From: Nocardia aobensis NBRC 100429 | GTDB lineage: Bacteria; Actinomycetota; Actinomycetes; Mycobacteriales; Mycobacteriaceae | Reading direction: 5' to 3' | Assembly: GCF_000308375.1 (NCBI RefSeq) | Contig: NZ_BAFQ01000083.1 | Span: forward strand, 1 to 46,918 | Length of the DNA stretch: 46,918 bases | Shown here: positions 8,480 through 15,947 of the stretch, piece by piece | Layout: every line of letters begins with the position of its first letter | Position numbering within the stretch: position 1 is the first letter of the stretch | Made by a program: the position numbers and the translations under genes | The notes under the pieces: model-generated | Told to the model about the DNA's origin: nothing | The model's input: only the letters and a program-made list of their open reading frames with translations | Database searches by the model: none

Positions 8480-8618
8480 AAAGTTCAGCACGACCGCCTC
8501 CGGCCGTGTCCGTGTCGATCGGCGCACCGTCCCGGCGGTGGACACGGATCGTTCGTGAGCGCGGTCTTCCCGCTCGAGCGGGGCGCCCATGCGATTCCGG
8601 CGGCAGAACCCTTGCGGA

Positions 8619-9368
8619 TCAATCGCTTTGGGGCGGGCGATCGTATTTCTCGATCGTGGCTTTCGACGTCGATCGGTCCTGCAGGACCAGCTCCCACGGC
8701 CCCACGTTCACGTCGAAGTTCTTGCCGAAGCCCACCCACTTGCCCGCCAACCGGGTGGCGGTGAGCTCCGACAGCAGCTGGATCGCCCCGAAATAACGTG
8801 CCCCTTTGTAGTAGCCGCTGGGGGCCGTGGTTTCCGACCAGGTGCCCGTCGCGATATGCCCGTCGAGGGTGAGGTCGAGTTCGAGTGTGCCCGCCGCCGA
8901 CTTCGGCAGGCTGCGGACGGTGAGCCTCTGTTCGTGCTGGAGCACGACCACGTAATGCGACGACGTGAAGGTCTGTTCGCGGCCGGAGGAGTAGAACTCA
9001 TAGCGGGACAACCAGATTCCGGAGTACGTGCCGGCATTGGGCTGCGGTGCGGCCTGGCCGGGATGGCGCTCCCGGGGGACGTCGCCGATGGCCGAGTGGA
9101 CTTCATGGCCGGCCGTGTCGTCGCCGGACAGGCTGCGTCCGGCCATCACCGCGCCGAATCCGAGGCTTTCGATGGGCAGGCGCATCACCTGTTCCAAGGC
9201 CCGCGCATGTGACGGGCGGGGATGGGCGGTCGCGCCGGATTCCCATCGCTGGACGAGTCGTTTCGTCGCGCTGACGCATCCGGCCTCGCGCAACATGCGG
9301 GCGAGATCGTCCTGGCTCAGTAGCCGTGCCGTGCGGGCGGCGCGCAAGGCGACGTTCGGCGTTCCCAT
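8619..9368 (-). CDS. XRE-type helix-turn-helix regulator with unknown C-terminal domain
   Basis: The ATG at 9368 gives 249 aa; an upstream in-frame extension to 9515 is Pro/Arg-rich and shadow-like. Residues ~7-55 form a Cro/C1-type HTH (ALRAARTARLLSQDDLARML, then KRLVQRWESG). Residues ~100-249 form a separate domain (YSGIWLSRYEFYSSG, beta-rich alternation to YFGAIQLLSELTATRLAGKWVGFGKNFDVNVGPWEL) that I recognise only as a sensor-like domain of actinobacterial HTH proteins. It is divergent from the two very small genes at 9545-9963, which may be targets. Confidence 0.75.
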   Translation of the reverse strand: MGTPNVALRAARTARLLSQDDLARMLREAGCVSATKRLVQRWESGATAHPRPSHARALEQVMRLPIESLGFGAVMAGRSLSGDDTAGHEVHSAIGDVPRERHPGQAAPQPNAGTYSGIWLSRYEFYSSGREQTFTSSHYVVVLQHEQRLTVRSLPKSAAGTLELDLTLDGHIATGTWSETTAPSGYYKGARYFGAIQLLSELTATRLAGKWVGFGKNFDVNVGPWELVLQDRSTSKATIEKYDRPPQSD

Positions 9369-9544
9369 GCGCCCACCGTAAAGCAAATGACGCCTGAATG
9401 TCGCCCCATTTGTGTACCGATTGACGCCGCTTTCGTCGTCGCCCGAAGGCGGCGGTCCGCGCGAATCTGGACGCGGCCGCGGTGGCGAGGGCTTCGGTTT
9501 CCGGCGCTGCGGCATTCCGAACCGGACAGCGAGGGGAGTGTGCG

Positions 9545-9649
9545 ATGTGGATGTTGTTCTTGCTCACCGTGGGATTGCTCGTGTTGACCGTCGCGCTGGT
9601 ACGCGCTCCGCTGCGTGGCGAGGTGCGTCGCCGGGATCAGCGGTCGTGA
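9545..9649 (+). CDS. 34-aa single-pass membrane micro-protein
   Basis: ATG at 9545 follows GAGGGGAG at suitable spacing and opens a 34-codon frame. Residues ~2-20 form one hydrophobic helix (MLFLLTVGLLVLTVALV), followed by a basic tail (RGEVRRRDQRS), as expected for a small inner-membrane protein with its C-terminus inside. Its stop overlaps the GTG of the next gene (GTGA), pointing to translational coupling. No known family is recognised. It is too short for most gene callers. Function unknown; a membrane partner of the next protein is a guess. Confidence 0.6.
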   Translation: MWMLFLLTVGLLVLTVALVRAPLRGEVRRRDQRS

Positions 9650-9963
9650 AAGATGTGCTCCCGGTCGCGCTGGGCTGGGTGCATCCGGAGTCGCCGTGTC
9701 TCGACTGGGATATCGCTCAGGTGCGGCGGCTGGCGGAGCGGCTGGGCTATCGGCTGGTGTGGGTGCCGGAGGCGAGTCGGATACCGCTCGCCGATCAGGT
9801 CCGCGCGGCCGGTGCCGAAGTCGTAATCGCACCGTCGGCAGAGCATTTCGACTTCCTTGCGCTGAATTCGGTGATGGCGGTCGCCGACGTCGAGACCGTG
9901 AACCCGCGACTCTCGTTCTCGCGATGGGCTACCGGATGGCAACCCGGCCGGGAGCCGAAGTAG
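9646..9963 (+). CDS. Small uncharacterised protein, recombinase-fold-like
   Basis: This 105-aa frame starts at a GTG overlapping the preceding stop (GTGA). The sequence LPVALGWVHPES...IAQVRRLAERLGYRLVWVPE...DQVRAAGAEVVIAPSAEHFD has the strand-helix-strand rhythm of serine-recombinase N-terminal domains and resembles small nocardial proteins of ~100-130 aa. The catalytic serine and arginine pattern of resolvases is not evident, so a DNA-cutting role is not claimed. A frame extending back to 9412 exists but lacks a ribosome site and would read through the micro-gene. It ends 235 bp before asnB. Confidence 0.65.
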   Translation: MKDVLPVALGWVHPESPCLDWDIAQVRRLAERLGYRLVWVPEASRIPLADQVRAAGAEVVIAPSAEHFDFLALNSVMAVADVETVNPRLSFSRWATGWQPGREPK

Positions 9964-10198
9964 GGGCGGGGTGACGATAGGAGTTGCGGCGCGTTCCGTC
10001 GGCGCGGGTCCGGTGTGGCGGAACCGGTGATTTCCGGGCGTTCGCCCGCCGCGGGCGAAGAGAACTATTCGGGCGAAAGCGGCGAGTTCGGACAAGCTCG
10101 GACAAGTCGGGCGCAGGGTGGCGCGTCCGAGAGGCCTTGTGTTACAACGGTTTTACGCATCGTTCACTAAGCTAACTAAATTTTGGAGAGGCGGCGGA

Positions 10199-12043
10199 AT
10201 GTGCGGAATCGCGGGCTGGGTGGCGTTCTCGGACGACCTCACCCGGCAGCAGGGGGTTATCGATGCGATGACCGAAACCATGGCCTGTCGCGGGCCGGAC
10301 GGGCGAGGCACCTTCGTTCGTGAACACGCGGCACTGGGGCACCGGCGACTGGCCATCATCGACCTGCCCGGCGGCGCGCAGCCGATGACCGTGCCGACCC
10401 CGGCGGGCGACGTCGGCATGGTGTACTCGGGCGAGGCCTACAACTTCCGGGAATTGCGCGACGAACTGCGTGCTCTCGGGCACACCTTCGACACCGACAG
10501 CGACACCGAAGTGGTGCTGCACGGCTACCTGCAGTGGGGTGAGTCGGTCGTCGACCATCTCAACGGCATGTACGCCTTCGCGATCTGGGACGAGCGCCAT
10601 CAGAAGCTGGTCATGGTGCGCGATCGGATGGGGATCAAACCGTTTTACTACTACCCGACTCCCGACGGCGTGCTGTTCGGCTCCGAGCCCAAGGCCATCC
10701 TCGCCAACCCGCTCGCGGCCAAGGCGGTCGACCTCGACGGCCTGCGCGAGCTGTTCGCCATGACCAAACAGCCCGGCTGGTCGCTGTGGAAGGGTATGGC
10801 GGAGGTGCTGCCCGGCACGCTGGTCACGGTGGACCGCAACGGAATTCGCACCCGTACCTACTGGCGGCTGCATGCCGTCGAGCACACCGACAGCCAGGAG
10901 CGGACCGTCGCACGGGTGCGTGAATTGCTGACCGATATCGTCGATCGCCAGCTGATCTCCGATGTGCCACGCTGTGTGCTGCTGTCGGGCGGGCTGGACT
11001 CGAGCGCGATCACCGGACTGGCCGCGGCACGGCTCGCCCGCGACGGCGAGCAGTTGCGCACCTTCTCGGTGGATTTCGCCAACCAGGAGCAGAACTTCGT
11101 TCCCGACGAGATGCGCGACACCCCGGATTCACCATTCGTGCGGGAGGTGGCGGCGCTGGTGCGCTCGGCCCATCGCGACGTGATGCTGAATCCGGCCGAT
11201 CTGGCCGATCCGGCGGCGCGGCGCGCGGTGGTTACCGCCCGCGACATCCCGGTCGGTTTCGGCGATATGGACACCTCGCTCTATCTGCTGTTCGCGGCCA
11301 TCCGGCAGCAGTCGACCGTGGCACTGTCGGGGGAGTCGGCCGATGAGGTGTTCGGCGGGTATCGCTGGTTCCACGACGAGGTGGCGCTGAAGGCGGACAA
11401 CTTTCCGTGGCTCGCGTTCAACAGCGCCCTGACCGGCGACGCACGCTGGCAGATCCTGAACCCGGCCCTGCGTGAACGGCTGCGGCTCGAGGAGTTCGTC
11501 GCCGACCAGTACAGCGCCGCGGTGGCCGAGGTCGAGCACCTCGACGGCGAATCCGAGGTCGAACACCGGATGCGGACCGTCTGCCACCTGCACCTGACCC
11601 GATTCGTGCGCACGTTGCTCGACCGCAAGGACCGCGCGTCGATGGCGGTCGGCCTCGAAGTGCGGGTCCCGTTCTGCGACCACCGCCTGGTCGAATACGT
11701 CTACAACACCCCGTGGTCGCTGAAGACCTTCGATGGCCGGGAGAAGAGCCTGCTGCGGCATGCGGCCGAGCATGTGCTGCCGGAATCGGTCGTGCAGCGG
11801 GTCAAGAGCCCGTACCCGTCGACGCAGGATCCGGGCTACGCGGCGGTGCTGCAGCAGCAGGCGAAACACGTTCTCGCCGAGAGTGATCCACGGCTGTTCG
11901 AGCTCATCGACCGGCAGTGGCTGCAGCGGGCGGTCGCCCTCGACCCGGCGGGCCTCGACAGCGCCGTGCGCGCCGGATTGGACCGCATCATCGATCTGCA
12001 CACCTGGCTGGAGCTGTATTCTCCGCAACTGCGGCTGGATTGA
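10199..12043 (+). CDS. asnB: Asparagine synthase (glutamine-hydrolysing)
   Basis: This 614-aa enzyme makes asparagine from aspartate, glutamine and ATP. MCGIAGW at the N-terminus puts the class II amidotransferase nucleophile at C2, which fixes the start at 10199. A longer frame from 10118 would bury the cysteine. GGAGAGG lies 7 bp before the ATG. The ATP-pyrophosphatase P-loop SGGLDSS is at 264-270 or within one residue. SGESADEVFGGYRWF and RKDRASMAVGLEVRVPF are the aspartyl-AMP-forming region. Length agrees with actinobacterial AsnB (610-650 aa). It could instead amidate a cell-wall or secondary-metabolite substrate, as some AsnB paralogues do. Confidence 0.93.
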   Translation: MCGIAGWVAFSDDLTRQQGVIDAMTETMACRGPDGRGTFVREHAALGHRRLAIIDLPGGAQPMTVPTPAGDVGMVYSGEAYNFRELRDELRALGHTFDTDSDTEVVLHGYLQWGESVVDHLNGMYAFAIWDERHQKLVMVRDRMGIKPFYYYPTPDGVLFGSEPKAILANPLAAKAVDLDGLRELFAMTKQPGWSLWKGMAEVLPGTLVTVDRNGIRTRTYWRLHAVEHTDSQERTVARVRELLTDIVDRQLISDVPRCVLLSGGLDSSAITGLAAARLARDGEQLRTFSVDFANQEQNFVPDEMRDTPDSPFVREVAALVRSAHRDVMLNPADLADPAARRAVVTARDIPVGFGDMDTSLYLLFAAIRQQSTVALSGESADEVFGGYRWFHDEVALKADNFPWLAFNSALTGDARWQILNPALRERLRLEEFVADQYSAAVAEVEHLDGESEVEHRMRTVCHLHLTRFVRTLLDRKDRASMAVGLEVRVPFCDHRLVEYVYNTPWSLKTFDGREKSLLRHAAEHVLPESVVQRVKSPYPSTQDPGYAAVLQQQAKHVLAESDPRLFELIDRQWLQRAVALDPAGLDSAVRAGLDRIIDLHTWLELYSPQLRLD

Positions 12044-12052
12044 GCGCTCCCT

Positions 12053-12087
12053 CGGGCCGGCTCCGACCACGCGTCGAGGCCGGCCCG
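12053..12087 (+). terminator. Hairpin terminator after asnB
   Basis: CGGGCCGGC (12053-12061) pairs with GCCGGCCCG (12079-12087), a 9-bp GC stem with a 17-nt loop that begins 10 bp after the asnB stop. No U-tract follows. The loop is long, so confidence is moderate. Confidence 0.45.
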
Positions 12088-12148
12088 GACGCTGTCCGCG
12101 CTGTTCAGAGGTGGTGCCGGAGATTTGCTGGGGTACCGGAACAAGCTC

Positions 12149-12177
12149 GTGAACATTATTTACTAATAGGTGTTCAC
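12149..12177. promoter_or_regulatory. GTGAACA-N15-TGTTCAC dyad upstream of CYP125
   Basis: GTGAACA (12149-12155) and TGTTCAC (12171-12177) are exact complements 15 bp apart. The spacer is AT-rich for this genome (TTATTTACTAATAGG) and could contain a -10 element. It lies 27 bp upstream of the KstR-like box, so the P450 gene may answer to two regulators. The TetR protein at 13592 is a candidate binder. Confidence 0.5.
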
Positions 12178-12204
12178 AAAACGGGTGTGGTGTGGTTCAC
12201 TCCT

Positions 12205-12218
12205 AGGAACGTGTTCCA
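12205..12218. promoter_or_regulatory. KstR-like operator upstream of CYP125
   Basis: AGGAACGTGTTCCA matches TNNAACNNGTTNNA except at the first base, and its GGAAC/GTTCC arms are symmetric. It ends just before the GGAGG ribosome site of the P450 gene. cyp125 is a classical KstR-regulon member in mycobacteria and rhodococci, which supports the call. Confidence 0.72.
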
Positions 12219-12229
12219 AAGGAGGTACC

Positions 12230-13465
12230 GTGTCCGCGCCGTCTCTGCCGTCCATCAGTCACGATTTCGATTTCACCGACCCCGATCTGCTCTCGCAGCG
12301 CCTGCCCGTGGCCGAATGGGCCGAACTGCGCCGCACCGCTCCGGTGTGGTGGGTCGACCAGCCCAACGGAGTGAGTGGCTTCGACGACGGCGGCTACTGG
12401 GTGGTGAGCCGGCTCGACGATATCAAGGAGATCTCGAAGAACTCCGAGGTCTTCTCCACGCAGGAGAACACCGCGGTGATCCGCTTCAACGGCGAGATCA
12501 CCCGCGAGGAGATCGAGATCCAGCGGGCCATGCTGGTCAATACCGATCCGCCGGCGCACGACAAGCTGCGCCGCATCATCTCGCGCGGCTTCACCCCGCG
12601 TGCGGTGGAGAGTCTGCGGGCCGCGCTGCGCGAGCGCGCCGAGCGGATCGTGCACGAGGCGAAGAAGACCGGCGGCGGCGACTTCGTCCAGCAGGTGGCC
12701 TGTGAGCTGCCGCTGCAGGCCATCGCCGAACTTCTCGGCGTACCGCAGGAGGATCGCGGCAAGCTGTTCGAGTGGTCCAACCAGATGATGGGCTACGACG
12801 ACCCCGAGTACGCCGACAGCTACAAGATGGCCAACGCCCAGGTCATGGGCTACGCGTGGAACCTCGCCGAGGAGAAGCGCAAATGCCCGGCCGACGACAT
12901 CGTCTCCCAGCTGCTCAACGCCGATGTCGAGGGCGAGGCGCTGGGCTCGGAGGAGTTCGCGTGGTTCGTCATCCTGCTGGCCGTGGCAGGTAACGAGACC
13001 ACCCGCAACGCCACCACCCACGGCATGAAGGCGTTCGTGGACAATCCGGCGCAGTGGGAGCTCTACAAGGCCGAGCGGCCGCGCACCGCGCCCGACGAGA
13101 TCGTGCGCTGGGCGACCCCGGTGATCGCGTTCCAGCGAACCGCGTTGTCGGACACCGAAATCGGCGGCCAGGCCATCAAGAAGGGCCAGCGGGTCGGCCT
13201 GTTCTACTCCTCGGCGAACTTCGACGAGGAGCGTTTCGACAAGCCGTTCGAATTCGACATCATGCGAAACCCGAACCCGCACGTGGGATTCGGCGGCACC
13301 GGCACCCACTACTGCGTCGGCGCCAACCTGGCCCGGCTGCAGCTGGATCTGATCTTCAACGCCATCGCCGACGTGATGCCCAACCTGCGTGAGGTTTCCG
13401 AGCCGGTCCGGCTACGCTCGGGCTGGTTGAACGGAATCAAGAGCTGGCAGGTCGCCTACGAGTGA
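12230..13465 (+). CDS. cyp125: Cytochrome P450 CYP125, steroid C26/C27 monooxygenase
   Basis: This 411-aa P450 closely resembles M. tuberculosis CYP125A1 along its length (FDFTDPD at the start; ERIVHEAKKTG..GDFVQQV.CELPLQAIAELLGVPQEDRGKLF; RLRSGWLNGIKSWQV at the end). Motifs: I-helix AGNETT (253-258), ExxR-type DEIVRWATP, heme loop FGGTGTHYCVGANLA with C362 as thiolate ligand. CYP125 oxidises the sterol side-chain terminal carbon, the first step of cholesterol side-chain degradation, using ferredoxin. GTG at 12230 follows GGAGG. It stands alone here rather than with fadA5-type partners, so the rest of the pathway must be elsewhere. Confidence 0.95.
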   Translation: MSAPSLPSISHDFDFTDPDLLSQRLPVAEWAELRRTAPVWWVDQPNGVSGFDDGGYWVVSRLDDIKEISKNSEVFSTQENTAVIRFNGEITREEIEIQRAMLVNTDPPAHDKLRRIISRGFTPRAVESLRAALRERAERIVHEAKKTGGGDFVQQVACELPLQAIAELLGVPQEDRGKLFEWSNQMMGYDDPEYADSYKMANAQVMGYAWNLAEEKRKCPADDIVSQLLNADVEGEALGSEEFAWFVILLAVAGNETTRNATTHGMKAFVDNPAQWELYKAERPRTAPDEIVRWATPVIAFQRTALSDTEIGGQAIKKGQRVGLFYSSANFDEERFDKPFEFDIMRNPNPHVGFGGTGTHYCVGANLARLQLDLIFNAIADVMPNLREVSEPVRLRSGWLNGIKSWQVAYE

Positions 13466-13528
13466 GCGCCGCGGCCGCCGGGGCAGCACCCTCGGCGACC
13501 CCGGTCTCCGGCGGCCCAGGACACAGTG

Positions 13529-13573
13529 TGCGCACCGGCCTCGACGTACCCGTGACGTCGAGGCCGGTGCGCA
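13529..13573 (+). terminator. 19-bp perfect hairpin between CYP125 and TetR genes
   Basis: TGCGCACCGGCCTCGACGT (13529-13547) and its exact complement (13555-13573) enclose a 7-nt loop. This very stable hairpin begins 63 bp after the CYP125 stop and ends 18 bp before the TetR ATG. It is the likely CYP125 terminator. No U-tract is present. Confidence 0.75.
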
Positions 13574-13591
13574 TACGACGAAGGACGACGC

Positions 13592-14311
13592 ATGACAGCC
13601 GCACGACGGGGCCGGATGCCCGCGGTCAGCGACGCCGATATCCGGCGCGTGGCCCGCACGCTCCTGGTGGAGCAGGGTCCCGAGGCGGTGACCCTGCGCG
13701 CCATCGCGCGTGAGTTGGGTATCACCGCGCCCGCGTTGTATCGGTACTACGCCTCGCGCGACGATCTGGTGGGTGCGCTGCGCAGCGATATCTGCGCCGA
13801 CCTGGCCCAAGAGCTCGTCGAGCAGGTGGCCGAGCTGCCCGAGGACGGCATGGTCCAGCTGTTCGCCATCTGCAAGGGTTTCCGGCAGTGGGCCCTGGCC
13901 CACGCCCACGAGTTCACGCTCGTGTTCGCCTCGCCGGCCGGTGGTTCGGCCAGCGCCATGCGGCAATTCGACGAACCGTTCGGCCGCATCTTCCTGGAGG
14001 CCGCGGGCCGGCTGCTGACCACCTACGACATCGTCACCCCGCCGACCGACGTGATCCCGCACGCGCTGCGCGAAGACCTCGTCGGATTCCAGACCGAACT
14101 GCTCGCCGTGCTCGCCGAATCGGGGCAGAAATTCCCCGCCGAGAAGCTGGACCTGGGCGTCACCTATCTGATGATCCAGTTCTGGGCGCGGCTGTACGGG
14201 CACGTCACGCTCGAAGTGTTCGGCAACTACCCGATGCCGGTGGGTAATCCGGACGCCCTGTTCGATGCGACGCTGGCGGATCTGGCCCGCTCCATCGGAT
14301 TCGCGGCCTGA
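13592..14311 (+). CDS. TetR/AcrR-family transcriptional regulator
   Basis: This 239-aa protein has a TetR HTH at ~12-60 (DADIRRVARTLLVEQGPEAVTLRAIARELGITAPALYRYYASRDDLVGAL). The longer C-terminal ligand domain, with LAHAHEFTLVFASPAGG and FWARLYGHVTLEVFGNYP, matches the TetR C-terminal class with a WxxLHG-like motif. A GAAGGACG site lies ~7 bp before the ATG; an in-frame ATG at 13616 is also possible. It lies downstream of CYP125, separated by a strong hairpin, so it either has its own promoter overlapping that hairpin or depends on readthrough. It may control the dyad at 12149-12177 (inference). Confidence 0.88.
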   Translation: MTAARRGRMPAVSDADIRRVARTLLVEQGPEAVTLRAIARELGITAPALYRYYASRDDLVGALRSDICADLAQELVEQVAELPEDGMVQLFAICKGFRQWALAHAHEFTLVFASPAGGSASAMRQFDEPFGRIFLEAAGRLLTTYDIVTPPTDVIPHALREDLVGFQTELLAVLAESGQKFPAEKLDLGVTYLMIQFWARLYGHVTLEVFGNYPMPVGNPDALFDATLADLARSIGFAA

Positions 14312-14363
14312 GGAATCTCGGGCGAAATCGATCCTCCGGCTCGGGGCCGCGGACCCGGCGGTC

Positions 14364-15830
14364 TCAGGTGAAGTCGTCGGGTCGCACCCCGGTGACCCGC
14401 CGCAGGATCCGCGGGCGGCGCAGCCACCGGGCGAACCACTCACCGAGCGTGATACCGCCGCCGAGGGCGCAGCCGACCACCAGCGCGGCGAACATCTGAT
14501 TCAGCCCGACCAGCAGATCGTCGTTGATCAGCGCGAACAGGCCCCGGTAGACCTTGAGACCGGGAAGCAGCGGAGTGATGCCCGCGATGGCGACGACCAG
14601 CGGAGGCGTCACCGCACGGCGGGCGAGCAGACCACCGGCGAGACCGATCGCGGTGGCCGAAACCGCCGCGGCGATCACCGGACCGAAACCGGCGTGCTGC
14701 ACGAACAGATAGCACACGGTGATCCCGGCACCACTGAGGGCGGCGACGGTGAGGGCCCGGCGCTCGGCATAACAGGCGAGGGCGAAGGCCGCCGCCGCCA
14801 CCGCACCGGCGGTGATCTTCAACGGCAGATTGGTGATGTCGTAGGACGGCGACATGTCGATCGGCGGCACCTGCGCGCCGAAGGCCTGGGCTCCGCGCAG
14901 CGCCAAACCGACGCCGCCGATGATCGCACCGGTCATGACCAGTACTTCCAACATGCGGGCCGCGGCGGTGATCGGTGCGCCGGTGATCGCGTCCTCGACC
15001 GCGCCGACCAGCTGTAAACCACTGAGCAGCACGGTGATTCCGGCCGCGACGATCAGGCTGGGATTGGTTTCCAAACCCTCGGCGAAGGTTTGCAGCAGGA
15101 TCGCCGGCAGGGTGGCGATGATGCCGCCCATCATGTTCTGGAAGAAGAAGGGCAGGCCGCGCTTGTTCAGTTCGCGGTTGCAGCGGTCGATCAGCAACGT
15201 CGTGGCGAAACTCACGACCGCGACCAGCGCGCCACCGCCCAGCAACAGCGCGATCGACGCCGCCAGCAGCGACCAGCCGAAAGTGGCGATCCACCGGTTG
15301 TAGGGGTGCGGCGCGGTGGTGATCGCGTCGAGCGCGGCGTGCGCCTCCTGGGGTGGCACCACCTCGCGGCGGATCCGCCGGGTGAGACGGTCGACGGCCG
15401 TCAGGCGAGTGAAGTCCAGCGAGCGGTACTGCACCACCCGCATGGTGCTGGCGGGTGGCAGCGACGGACCCCGGTCGGCGGAGATGCGAATCGAGTTGTA
15501 GGTCACGTCGATATCGCATTGCGCCAAACCGTATGTCGCGGCGATGAATTCGACCTGTGTGCTGGTGTCGGTCACGGCGGTGCCCGAGGCGAGCACCACC
15601 TCGCCGACCCGTTCGGCCAGGTCGAGTACCTCGGTTACCGCGGCGTCGTCGGTGAGATCGATCGGCTTCAGCGGGGCCGGTGCCTCGACCACCGAGTCCA
15701 CCGTGGCGCGCCGCTGCGCGACCAGCCGATCGGTTACCGCTCCCATCGCCCGATGCCACAACGAACTGGGCTGGGTCTCCGGCCCCGTGCGGACGAGTTC
15801 GGGCTCCAACTCATCTGTCACACGACACAC
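14364..15830 (-). CDS. thrE: Threonine/serine exporter, ThrE family
   Basis: This 488-aa protein has the ThrE layout: a soluble N-terminal domain (~40-190, LDLAERVGEVVLASGTAVTDT...) followed by about ten membrane helices in two five-helix repeats (from ~200, e.g. LLAASIALLLGGGALVAVVSFATTLL; later ITPLLPGLKVYRGLFAL). ThrE exports threonine and serine by proton-driven transport in Corynebacterium, and Rv3737 is the mycobacterial relative. The GTG at 15830 lacks a good ribosome site; a GTG nine bases downstream is an alternative. It is divergent from the acyl-CoA oxidase-like gene. Confidence 0.9.
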   Translation of the reverse strand: MCRVTDELEPELVRTGPETQPSSLWHRAMGAVTDRLVAQRRATVDSVVEAPAPLKPIDLTDDAAVTEVLDLAERVGEVVLASGTAVTDTSTQVEFIAATYGLAQCDIDVTYNSIRISADRGPSLPPASTMRVVQYRSLDFTRLTAVDRLTRRIRREVVPPQEAHAALDAITTAPHPYNRWIATFGWSLLAASIALLLGGGALVAVVSFATTLLIDRCNRELNKRGLPFFFQNMMGGIIATLPAILLQTFAEGLETNPSLIVAAGITVLLSGLQLVGAVEDAITGAPITAAARMLEVLVMTGAIIGGVGLALRGAQAFGAQVPPIDMSPSYDITNLPLKITAGAVAAAAFALACYAERRALTVAALSGAGITVCYLFVQHAGFGPVIAAAVSATAIGLAGGLLARRAVTPPLVVAIAGITPLLPGLKVYRGLFALINDDLLVGLNQMFAALVVGCALGGGITLGEWFARWLRRPRILRRVTGVRPDDFT

Positions 15831-15933
15831 GGTAGTCGGCGCCGATAGGCGGTCGCGGATCAGCTCCCTCTCCCCGGCGGGAGTGGCGAGCTGGGCAATT
15901 CGCTGGTTATCACCGGCGTGTCCGCACTCCCGC

Positions 15934-15939
15934 TACAGT
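15934..15939 (+). promoter_or_regulatory. -10 element of a probable leaderless promoter
   Basis: TACAGT lies 8 bp before the ATG at 15948 and no ribosome-binding site separates them. With a normal -10 to +1 distance, transcription would begin at or within two bases of the ATG, giving a leaderless mRNA. No clear -35 box is visible. Confidence 0.45.
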
Positions 15940-15947
15940 CGATAACC

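Larger units (their letters stand above)
8234..8618. other. Intergenic region with iron box and orphan inverted repeat
   Basis: This 385-bp gap between heme oxygenase and the XRE-type gene holds the IdeR-like box and a 13-bp perfect inverted repeat at 8422-8479. Open frames across it lack ribosome sites and recognisable composition, so I call no gene here. Confidence 0.5.

Noticed and set aside
8269..8796. Possible 175-codon gene on the plus strand
   Set aside because: It overlaps the 3' part of the XRE-type gene, starts inside the iron box and lacks a ribosome site.
9646..9963. A functional serine recombinase
   Set aside because: Only 105 residues, no clear catalytic Ser/Arg set and no DNA-binding domain.
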